Assembly (NCBI GenBank): GCA_903906425.1
Contig: CAIVKH010000231.1
Coordinates: 1 to 55,519, forward strand
Length of the DNA stretch: 55,519 bases
Source: an uncultured bacterium
Lineage (GTDB): Bacteria > Verrucomicrobiota > Kiritimatiellia > CAIVKH01
Reading direction: 5' to 3'
Under the pieces are notes generated by a model. That model saw only the letters and a program-made list of their open reading frames with translations, was not told the origin of the DNA and did not search any database. Positions 42,406 through 49,434 of the stretch are shown in pieces (position 1 is the first letter of the stretch; every line of letters begins with the position of its first letter). The translations under genes were made by a program, and so were the position numbers.

Positions 42406-43562
42406 GAACGCGCGACCTCCGTTAGGAACGACGCATATTTTTTTGCGACGATCGGCCACGCAAATCGCGACGCGGCGAAATCGTGTCGCGCCTGCGCGTG
42501 CTCGCGCGGCGACGCGAGCGCGGCGCGAATCACATCGGCAATTGCGGTTTCGTTAGCGGTGTTCACAAGCCAGCCGAAAGTTTCCAATGATTGGAAATTC
42601 GCGGGGGCGGAATTTCCAATCATTGAAATTTCCGGCGAGAGAATCCAGCGGGCGGTTGTGTAATCGTGGGCGATGACGGGGAGGCCCGTGGCGAGGGCTT
42701 CGATGTACACGTTGCCGAAGGCTTCCTCGCGGCTCATGTGGAGGAAGGCGTCGGCGCAGCGATAGAGCGATGGCATTTTGTCCATCGTGGTTGTGAGGCG
42801 GCGGAATCGGCCCGGCATGAGTTGCGTGGCGAGTGAATCGAATTCGGCGCGGAGCGGGCCGTCGCCGGCGGCAAGAAAAAAAACATCCGGGACGCGCGCG
42901 ATCGCGCGAAGGCCTTCGAGGATGCGCTTGGAGGGAATCAGCGCGCTAACCATCAAGACGACTTTTGCGTCGGCGGGAATTCCGAATTCGGCTCGCGGGC
43001 CGGAACCGGGCGTGAATTGTGTCGCGTCGATTCCGTTGGGAATCAGCGCGCATCGCCACGTGTTTTTCTGGCGGTCGAAATATTCGGGGTTCGTGCAGAC
43101 GAGGCCATCGCAGGAGAAGAATTTGTATTCGGCGTTTTTGCGCTGCGCGGGCCAGTCGCCGTTTTGGGTGACGAAGACGTGACGAGGTCTCTTGTCTTTT
43201 CGTCCGGCGCGGAGAAGCCAGTTCACGAATGGAAAACTACAGGTGACAGTGACGTCGAAATTCTGTGGGCGATAGACGCGGCGAATCGGACGGACGAACG
43301 AAAGTTCTTCCCAGCGATATTCGTTTCGCATCGGCGGGATTCGCGGCCACTTCTCAAATTTTTCGCGCGGCGTGATGTCGGCATGGATGAATTTGTACGG
43401 CTCGCCGGATCGCTGTTCGCCGCTACCGATCAGCGTTACGTCGAAGTCGGAACGCTTCGCGAGTTCGCGGGCGACGGCTTCGAATGCGGTCTCCGCGCCG
43501 CGGCTGACGCGATGCAGGCCGGGCAAAACAAAGGCGACACGAACTGGATTTGCGGCGGTCAT
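42402..43562 (-). CDS. GT4 glycosyltransferase carrying a palindrome pair in its coding sequence
   Basis: A 386-residue GT-B enzyme: RVAFVLPGLHRVSRGAETAF (acceptor loop), VVLMVSALIPSKRILEGLRA (donor domain start) and MSREEAFGNVYIEALATGLP (E-x7-E). Between the donor-binding loop TTARWILSPEI and the strand GWLVNTANETA lies SMIGNSAPANFQSLETF, read from two copies of the dispersed palindrome. In relatives these two elements are normally close together. The frame is intact, so the insertion probably loops out near the donor site. ATG 43562 overlaps the GT2 stop by 4 nt. Confidence 0.88.
   Translation of the reverse strand: MTAANPVRVAFVLPGLHRVSRGAETAFEAVARELAKRSDFDVTLIGSGEQRSGEPYKFIHADITPREKFEKWPRIPPMRNEYRWEELSFVRPIRRVYRPQNFDVTVTCSFPFVNWLLRAGRKDKRPRHVFVTQNGDWPAQRKNAEYKFFSCDGLVCTNPEYFDRQKNTWRCALIPNGIDATQFTPGSGPRAEFGIPADAKVVLMVSALIPSKRILEGLRAIARVPDVFFLAAGDGPLRAEFDSLATQLMPGRFRRLTTTMDKMPSLYRCADAFLHMSREEAFGNVYIEALATGLPVIAHDYTTARWILSPEISMIGNSAPANFQSLETFGWLVNTANETAIADVIRAALASPREHAQARHDFAASRFAWPIVAKKYASFLTEVARS
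42582..42628. repeat. dispersed palindrome pair inside a GT4 gene
   Basis: Copies 42582-42596 (perfect) and 42614-42628 (TTCCAATCATTGAAA, one arm mutated), centres 42589 and 42621, 32 bp apart, spacer ATTCGCGGGGGCGGAAT. Confidence 0.93.
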
Positions 43563-44542
43563 ATTTTGAGCGGGTGCAAAAGCACGGAAAGATTTGTCGC
43601 TGTGCGTTGCCAACTGACTGAACCGCGGCGGCCGGTGACGAGCATCGCAAAGAGGTTCAGCGAAACGGAAAGTGTGTACATCGCGCGAATCCAGAACGCG
43701 GCGAGTTTGCCGTAGCATTTTTCCTGAACGCGAAAGCGGGCGATCCAGGTGAGGATGACTTTGCGACGGTCGGCGAGCCGAGTCGGGTCGGATGAACCGC
43801 CGCCGAAGTGGGTGATTTCGCCGGCGGGATCGAAATAAATCCGCCAGCCGTTTTGCCAGATGCGGTGGCAGAATTCGGTGTCTTCGCCGTAAAAGAAAAA
43901 TGTTTCGTCTAGGCCGCCGATTTTTTTCAGGACGTCGGTTCGCAGCAACATGAACGCGCCACCGATCCATTCGACATCGCGGGCGGTGGTTTCGCGATTC
44001 CAATCGAAATCTTCGAGATCGGCCCAGTGAAAAAGTTTCGGGAGCAAATACGGAAGGCCGAGTGCGCGGACGGTTTCGCGATCGGGGCGGGCGAATTTTC
44101 GGCATACATTTTGTACGCTGCCGTCGCGGTTGCGCAACATGCAGCTCAGGTTTCCGATGTCGGGTTCGCGCTGCATTCGCTCGATGGATTTCTTCAGGCA
44201 GCCGCGATGAACGATGATGTCGCTGTTCAACAGCAAAACGAATTCGGGAAGATTTGGTTCAGCGAGAATTTTCCGGATGGCGACGTTGTTTCCGCCGGCG
44301 AAGCCGAGATTTTTTTCCTGCGGCATGAATTCAACCCAGTCGCTCCAGCCTTTTTTTGCGATGGCTTCGGTGATGCGCAGCGTCGAGTCGTCGCCGGAAT
44401 TATTTTCAACAAGCAGGACGCGAAGCGCGGGAATATCGGCGCGTTCGGGGACAAGCGAGGCGAGGCAATCGATCGTGTATTGCGGGGTGCGGAAGTTGAT
44501 GATGATTATGGCAAGTGTCATTTGTCCCTGGTCACTTGTCAT
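43559..44542 (-). CDS. GT2 glycosyltransferase, rhamnosyltransferase-like
   Basis: A 327-residue GT-A enzyme: LAIIIINFRTPQYTIDCLAS, VLLVENNSGDDSTLRI, NLGFAGGNNVAIRKIL (typical of WbbL-like rhamnosyltransferases), FVLLLNSDIIVHRGCL and ETFFFYGEDTEFCHRIWQNG, the catalytic ED region. A C-terminal hydrophobic segment is present. ATG 44542 overlaps the upstream stop; ATG 44521 is an alternative that skips a short GTCATT-type repeat (44517-44551). Confidence 0.9.
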   Translation of the reverse strand: MTSDQGQMTLAIIIINFRTPQYTIDCLASLVPERADIPALRVLLVENNSGDDSTLRITEAIAKKGWSDWVEFMPQEKNLGFAGGNNVAIRKILAEPNLPEFVLLLNSDIIVHRGCLKKSIERMQREPDIGNLSCMLRNRDGSVQNVCRKFARPDRETVRALGLPYLLPKLFHWADLEDFDWNRETTARDVEWIGGAFMLLRTDVLKKIGGLDETFFFYGEDTEFCHRIWQNGWRIYFDPAGEITHFGGGSSDPTRLADRRKVILTWIARFRVQEKCYGKLAAFWIRAMYTLSVSLNLFAMLVTGRRGSVSWQRTATNLSVLLHPLKI

Positions 44543-44551
44543 TCGTCATTC
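44517..44551. repeat. short GTCAYTYGTC tandem repeat
   Basis: Units GTCATTTGTC, GTCACTTGTC, then ATTCGTCATTCG, placed exactly across the ATGA junction of two genes. It adds seven codons to the start of the GT2. Confidence 0.6.
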
Positions 44552-45930
44552 GTTTTCAAAGTTCGTCCGGCAAGCCGGCCGCCGATGGCGTGCCAGAGGA
44601 GGCGCAAATCTTCACGAATGCCGCGGTGGCGAATGTAGTATTCGGCTTCCATGCGGCGCGTGAGCGGGTCGTCGCGGTCTGGGCGTGCGTCCGCGTAGGT
44701 GAAGACGCCGGGGAAATATTCGGACCACTTTTTCATTTCGTCTTCTTCGCCGACGCGGCAGGGCAACTGGCCGCAGAGCCAGAGGTGGCCGGAGAGGACG
44801 TAGATCAATTGCGGAACGATATCGAGTGCGAAGCGGTGCAGCCAGCCGGGCGTTTCGCGCCGGGTCATCCAGACTTCGTATTTCACAGCGCCTTTGCGGC
44901 CGAGGATGTGACGCGGCCTGTAACTGCTGCCAGCGATCAGACCAAGAAGCAGGGCAATGAACCACGGCCAGACCAGCACGGAGAACAAAACGACAGCGAG
45001 CAAATAGTGAAGAATCTGGCGCGGCGCGCCGCGACGATCACCAACGGCGCGCAGTGGAGCGAGGAGGTGAGCGTCATCGAGTTCGAGAACGGTTCCGTCC
45101 TGCGGATCAATGAGACGGCGGCCCGCGATGATGCGGCCATCAATTTCGATGCCGGCTCCGAGATATGTGCCGTCGAGCACGAGGCTGTTGCGGATTTCGG
45201 CCTGCCGGTCAACGATGATGCGGCTGCCGAGAACGACGTTTGGACCGACGCTGGCGAGCGCGCGAATGCGGCAGTCGTTGCCGATGATCAGCGGCGGCTT
45301 GAGTTCGCACGATGACGGATAGATGACGTTGAAACCAAGATAGGCGTTGTCCTGCCGGGCGTAGCCGGGGGTGACGTAGCGGGCGATGTCGCCGTGAACC
45401 ATCTGCATGTTCAGATCGAAGTAGTCGCGCAGTGAATCAATCGTGTGCGGCTCGATCTGGCCGGCTGGAAAATCGGGGGCGTTGATTTTTCGCCCGGCGA
45501 GAAAATCGTCGAGCGTCGCGCCATCCGTGCTGAAAAGACAAACAGTGTCATCGCCGGCATGAGCCGAAAAATTCTGCGACAGCGGAGTCGTTGTCGCTCC
45601 GGGGCGCCGGGGAAAACACGGGCGCCGGAGATAGAAAATTCCGTCGCGCCAGCGGGCGGGATCGCGCCGCAGGAACGAATCGGGATCGGCAGAATTTTTC
45701 AGAAAGCTGTACGAAATCGTGACACCCGAACGCGCGCCGTCGCCGAAGCAGCGCTCGGTTTCGTACGCGCCCTCGCCGAGGACAATGTGGATGTCGCGGA
45801 TGTTTTGTTCGAGGCACCATTCGATCCAATACTCCAGCCACGGGCGGTTGCCGACGGGCAGCACGGGCCACGGAAGGCCGAGCGGTGCAGCCCACGACAA
45901 CGATTCGCCTGTGTGGAGGACGGCCTTCAT
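44539..45930 (-). CDS. nucleotidyltransferase / beta-helix / membrane fusion protein
   Basis: A 463-residue multidomain protein. N-terminal ~1-190 resembles a sugar-1-phosphate nucleotidyltransferase (VLPVGNRPWLEYWIEWCLEQ, DIHIVLGEGAYETERCFGDG); the canonical GxGTR loop is weak. Residues ~225-320 are left-handed beta-helix coils (PPLIIGNDCRIRALASVGPN). Then a membrane hairpin (LAVVLFSVLVWPWFIALLLG) and a tail resembling the end of bacterial sugar transferases (RRMEAEYYIRHRGIREDLRL). It may couple precursor synthesis to the membrane machinery. ATG 45930 overlaps the STAS stop by 4 nt. Confidence 0.7.
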   Translation of the reverse strand: MKAVLHTGESLSWAAPLGLPWPVLPVGNRPWLEYWIEWCLEQNIRDIHIVLGEGAYETERCFGDGARSGVTISYSFLKNSADPDSFLRRDPARWRDGIFYLRRPCFPRRPGATTTPLSQNFSAHAGDDTVCLFSTDGATLDDFLAGRKINAPDFPAGQIEPHTIDSLRDYFDLNMQMVHGDIARYVTPGYARQDNAYLGFNVIYPSSCELKPPLIIGNDCRIRALASVGPNVVLGSRIIVDRQAEIRNSLVLDGTYLGAGIEIDGRIIAGRRLIDPQDGTVLELDDAHLLAPLRAVGDRRGAPRQILHYLLAVVLFSVLVWPWFIALLLGLIAGSSYRPRHILGRKGAVKYEVWMTRRETPGWLHRFALDIVPQLIYVLSGHLWLCGQLPCRVGEEDEMKKWSEYFPGVFTYADARPDRDDPLTRRMEAEYYIRHRGIREDLRLLWHAIGGRLAGRTLKTNDE

Positions 45931-46265
45931 TTCGCGGCAGCCAGGGCCTCCGCGACGGTGTCGAAAATTTCGAAGACTTTGTACGAGCGCGTAATTTCGA
46001 AGACGAGCCGCGGGCGCTTCTGGAGGCTGGCGATCTTGATGTCGCCGCCCTTTTCGCCGACGAGCTTGAGCGCACCGATCAGCGTTCCGAGGCCGGTGGA
46101 GTCGAGCGATTCCATGCCGCTGAGATCGAGCACGACGTGCTTGCATCCGGCCTGCGGATACCACTGCCAGAGGACGCGGCGGAATTCGTCCACCGTGGCG
46201 GACGTGAGCGGGCCGACGACGCGGACGACGCCGACGCCATTTTTCACTTCATGATTTATTTGCAT
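45927..46265 (-). CDS. STAS-domain anti-sigma-factor antagonist
   Basis: A 112-residue SpoIIAA/RsbV-like protein. HVVLDLSGMESLDSTGLGTL contains the phosphorylatable Ser (~S56) after the conserved Asp. In partner switching the unphosphorylated form binds a kinase/anti-sigma factor. The enzyme at 47260-49149 carries both a PP2C phosphatase and an HATPase kinase-like domain, so it likely controls this protein. AAGG precedes ATG 46265. Confidence 0.93.
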   Translation of the reverse strand: MQINHEVKNGVGVVRVVGPLTSATVDEFRRVLWQWYPQAGCKHVVLDLSGMESLDSTGLGTLIGALKLVGEKGGDIKIASLQKRPRLVFEITRSYKVFEIFDTVAEALAAAK

Positions 46266-46280
46266 GTTGAACCTTTCGAA

Positions 46281-46332
46281 ATGCCGAACTCAAATTGCCA
46301 GATGCCGAACTGAAAATGCCGGATGCCGGACG
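46281..46332. repeat. 21-bp tandem repeat upstream of the STAS gene
   Basis: ATGCCGAACT (46281), ATGCCGAACT (46302) and ATGCCGGACG (46323): two steps of exactly 21 bp, with shorter TTGCC/ATGCC half-units in between. Confidence 0.7.
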
Positions 46333-46342
46333 AGAAAATATT

Positions 46343-46389
46343 TTCCAATGATTGGAAGTTTGCAGGAGCGGATTCTCCAATGATTGGAA
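46343..46389. repeat. dispersed palindrome pair
   Basis: Copies 46343-46357 (perfect) and 46375-46389 (CTCCAATGATTGGAA), centres 32 bp apart, spacer GTTTGCAGGAGCGGATT. Between the sugar transferase and STAS genes. Confidence 0.93.
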
Positions 46390-46440
46390 ATTTGGAATTA
46401 CGAATTTCAGATTTCAAATTACAAATTACAAATCGGAAGA
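46390..46440. repeat. AT-rich ATTTCAAATTACAAATTACA-type repeat
   Basis: A 50-bp AT-rich tract of repeated ATTTCA/AATTACAAATT units in an otherwise GC-rich region. It follows directly on the palindrome pair and the 21-bp repeat, so three unrelated repeat types share one intergenic gap. Confidence 0.6.
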
Positions 46441-46528
46441 ACGAGGACGCGGACGGTGACGAGATCGAACACGAGGACGACGATGAGGACGAAATCGATG
46501 CGGGCGCAAATGGGAGCGTGTGCATTTT

Positions 46529-47263
46529 TTAGTACGCTCCTTTGCCGAGCAACACCGCGGGGACGGTTTTGATGATGATCAGGATGTCGGTCAGCAGGCT
46601 CTGGCTGGAAATATATTGGAGGTCGAGGCGGACCTGGTCCTTGAACGGAATGTCGCTGCGGCCCTGAATCTGCCAGAAGCAGGTGAGGCCGGGTTTGACG
46701 TGGAGGCGCTTGCGTTCTTCGAGCGTGTAGAGGGCGACTTCGCGCGGGATCGGCGGGCGCGGGCCGACGATGGCCAGGTCGCCGAAAAAAACGTTCAGGA
46801 TTTGCGGGGCTTCGTCCACGCTGAAACGGCGGAGATATTTTCCGACGCGCGTGATGCGCGGGTCGTTTTTCATTTTGAAGATGACGCCGTCTTTCGATTC
46901 GTTTTGCTGGATGAGCGCGTCTTTCATTTTGTCGGCGCCGACGCGCATCGAGCGGAATTTGTAGAAGCGGAAGAGGCGGCCGTCCTGGCCGACGCGGGTC
47001 TGCGTATAAAAAATCGGGCCGGGATCGTCGAGCCAGACCAGCAACGCAACGAACAGGAGAAATGGCGAAAAAATCATCAGCGCGGAACCGCTGATGAGAA
47101 TGTCGAGCAGGCGTTTGACCGTCAGCACGCTGCTGAGCGACATCTCCCAGGCGGCGAGCTTCACGCGCAGGCGCAGGCGCAGGAGCTTTGCGTCGGCGCG
47201 CGTGAGCGGGACCGGCAGCGTGGCGAGCAGTTCGCGGCGCGCTCTGGAAATTTCCTCGTTCAC
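46529..47263 (-). CDS. undecaprenyl-phosphate sugar transferase (priming enzyme)
   Basis: A 244-residue WcaJ/WbaP-type polyprenyl phosphotransferase that starts repeat-unit assembly by placing a sugar-1-phosphate on the lipid carrier. VKRLLDILISGSALMIFSPF is the membrane helix; FYKFRSMRVGADKM, RITRVGKYLRRFSVDEAPQI and GDLAIVGPRPPIPREV are family hallmarks, with the catalytic Asp in VDE. It lacks the four extra N-terminal helices of long versions. ATG overlaps the regulator stop by 4 nt (47260-47263). Confidence 0.95.
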   Translation of the reverse strand: MNEEISRARRELLATLPVPLTRADAKLLRLRLRVKLAAWEMSLSSVLTVKRLLDILISGSALMIFSPFLLFVALLVWLDDPGPIFYTQTRVGQDGRLFRFYKFRSMRVGADKMKDALIQQNESKDGVIFKMKNDPRITRVGKYLRRFSVDEAPQILNVFFGDLAIVGPRPPIPREVALYTLEERKRLHVKPGLTCFWQIQGRSDIPFKDQVRLDLQYISSQSLLTDILIIIKTVPAVLLGKGAY

Positions 47264-49149
47264 GGTGCGGGCTTCCAGTCCTTGCGGACGGTGAAAACGG
47301 TGACGTTCTCCTCGTCGTCGCGACAGGTTTCGATCCGCATGGCGATGCGGCGCATCATGAAAAGTCCTCGTCCATTTTCGGCATCAGCGGGCGGCTCCGG
47401 TCCGGCCGCTGCGGCGTAGGTCCAAGGCCTCCCGCCATCACGAACAAGCAATTCACATGCCGAGTGGCGCAGCCGCAGCTGTACGCTGAACCGCGAGGCG
47501 GGCGGCGGTTCGCCATGGCGGATGACGTTGGAGCCGTGTTCGAGCAACAAAAGCGAGACCGCCCACGACACTTCTTCGGGCCAGCCGGCGGCTTGCAACG
47601 CGGCTTCGACTCGCGATGCGACGAGTTGGAGCGTGTCCGTCGAAAGCATGATGCTTTCCTGCACCGGAATTTCCGACGCCGCGATGTGCTCGACGGCAAC
47701 GGCCGTGCAGTCATCGCTTTGCAGTTCGAAGTTCTCTTCCTTCATTCGGCGCAAAATGAATTCTGCGGCGCTGCCCTGGCCGTCTTGTATCCATTCCTCG
47801 AGGATGTCGGCGACGATCTTGCGGCCACCGGCATCGGAAAGATCGGCGGGCAGCGCTTCGAGCAAGCCGTCGGTGACGAAGAGCACGACCGCGCCTTCGG
47901 GGGCCTCGACGTCAACTTCGTCGTCAACCGAATAGGGTGTCGGTGGCGCGATCGAAAGTCCGATGGGCATGCCTCCGTGTTTCTCGAAATCGCGACGCGA
48001 AAGCATACTCCCGCCCGCCACGATCGGCGTCGGATGGCCGCAACTCAGGCAGCGCCAGTGCCGTTTTTTTAGGTCAACAATGGCCAGAAAAAGCGTGGCG
48101 AAGAGGTGCGGCAGATCAATCTGCTGGAGAAACCGGGCGTGCAGCTCGTTGCAGATTCGCGCCGGACCGTGCGCGGCGTAGGTGTTGAGCAATTCGGCAA
48201 GGCTGGCCTTGAGCATCGCGGCGACGATGGCCGGGCCGACGCCGTGGCCGGCGACGTCGCCGACATAAACGGCGACGCGGCCGTCGGGCAGCGGGACGAT
48301 GTCGAAGAAATCGCCACCGACCTCGGTTGATGACTCGTAGGCCGGATGAATGCGGAGCTGCTCGTTCAAAAACGGCCGCGGTGACAGCAGCGATTTTTGC
48401 AGCGCCGCGGCCAGCGTGAGTTCGCGCGAGGTGCGGTCCTTCCACTTGCGCAGCGAGTCGCCGCGGCGTTTCAACTCGATGGCGTTGCGGACGCGGGCGG
48501 TGAGTTCGCGCGGGTTGTACGGCTTGCGAACATAGTCGAATGCGCCTGCCTCGAAGCCCTGCTCGATGTCGGTGATTTCGTGCCGCGCGGTGACCATGAT
48601 CACCGGAATATCCGCGGTGAGCGGGTCGTTCTTGAGCTGCCGGCAGACTGCGAAGCCGTCGATGTCGGGCAGTTGAATGTCCACCAGCGCGACATCGGGC
48701 TGCCGCTCGCGCGCGGCGGTCAGCGCGCCGGAACCATTCTCGCATTCCGAAATGCTGCAATCGAGACCGGCGACAATTTTCCGCAGCAAAAACCGGTTGA
48801 ACGCCTCGTCTTCCACGACGAGCACGTGACCGCCGGACGCGGCTTTTCCGGAAGCGGAATTCATGGCGCCCCCGAAGTCTGCTGGAACCATTTTTTCAGC
48901 ACGTCCGCCAGCCGCGCCGCCCATGCCCTTGAGCGCGTGCGCATTTTTCGCGACGCCGGCCAGATCGCCCGCGGCCAGCGCGGCGTCGAGCTCGCCGATC
49001 AGCCCGTGGAGATATTCCTCGAACGTCTGCATCGTCTCCTCGTCCGGCGGCTCATCGAGCACGCGATAGGCGTCGAGCCGCGAGGCCAGATCGGGAATGG
49101 CCGAAGCGACCAGCGCGAGCGATTCGGCAGAGTTCGGTCGGATTTTCAC
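47260..49149 (-). CDS. Hpt-receiver-PP2C-HATPase partner-switching regulator
   Basis: A 629-residue fusion. Residues ~40-90: Hpt-like segment with NAHALKGMGG (phosphorylatable His ~71). ~110-230: receiver domain (HVLVVEDEAFNRF, VALVDIQLPDIDGF). ~270-475: RsbU-type PP2C (GGDFFDIVPLPDGR, VGDVAGHGVGPA, VLFVTDGLLEA). ~500-629: RsbW-like HATPase (LLLLEHGSNVIRHG, ENGRGLFMMRR). It may thus both dephosphorylate and phosphorylate the STAS protein encoded downstream. Start is uncertain: GTG 49149 includes the Hpt; ATG 48864 (MNSASGKAA) would start at the receiver. First gene of the polysaccharide locus, divergent from the hybrid kinase. Confidence 0.85.
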   Translation of the reverse strand: MKIRPNSAESLALVASAIPDLASRLDAYRVLDEPPDEETMQTFEEYLHGLIGELDAALAAGDLAGVAKNAHALKGMGGAAGGRAEKMVPADFGGAMNSASGKAASGGHVLVVEDEAFNRFLLRKIVAGLDCSISECENGSGALTAARERQPDVALVDIQLPDIDGFAVCRQLKNDPLTADIPVIMVTARHEITDIEQGFEAGAFDYVRKPYNPRELTARVRNAIELKRRGDSLRKWKDRTSRELTLAAALQKSLLSPRPFLNEQLRIHPAYESSTEVGGDFFDIVPLPDGRVAVYVGDVAGHGVGPAIVAAMLKASLAELLNTYAAHGPARICNELHARFLQQIDLPHLFATLFLAIVDLKKRHWRCLSCGHPTPIVAGGSMLSRRDFEKHGGMPIGLSIAPPTPYSVDDEVDVEAPEGAVVLFVTDGLLEALPADLSDAGGRKIVADILEEWIQDGQGSAAEFILRRMKEENFELQSDDCTAVAVEHIAASEIPVQESIMLSTDTLQLVASRVEAALQAAGWPEEVSWAVSLLLLEHGSNVIRHGEPPPASRFSVQLRLRHSACELLVRDGGRPWTYAAAAGPEPPADAENGRGLFMMRRIAMRIETCRDDEENVTVFTVRKDWKPAP

Positions 49150-49199
49150 GCGCGGTGCGCCCCCCGAAAAGTTGGCGGCAGCGCGCCGGTCGCGCAAAC

Positions 49200-49246
49200 T
49201 TCCAATGATTGGAAACTGCGGCTGCGCAAACTTCCAATGATTGGAA
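49200..49246. repeat. dispersed palindrome pair in a divergent promoter region
   Basis: Two perfect copies (49200-49214, 49232-49246), centres 32 bp apart, spacer ACTGCGGCTGCGCAAAC. Between the regulator and the divergent hybrid kinase. Confidence 0.94.
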
Positions 49247-49434
49247 ATTCCGGTTCCGCCGCCCTGGGGCGAAGCGGCCGGACAGTTGACAGAAGCCGGG
49301 CGGTTTGGGGTCGGGACAACACAGGACTGTTGTACAGCCGAGCAAAACACCGCGCAAGACGATTGCCGCAAACTTCGTTTTTTTCTGTCGCGCCGGCGCA
49401 ACCGGTATGCTACTTGCTCCCGAACTACCGATCT

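Noticed and set aside
48397..49434. A 1561-residue version of the hybrid kinase starting at 48397
   Set aside because: The extra 346 codons are antisense to the clearly conserved receiver/PP2C/Hpt gene; the membrane sensor begins at ATG 49435.
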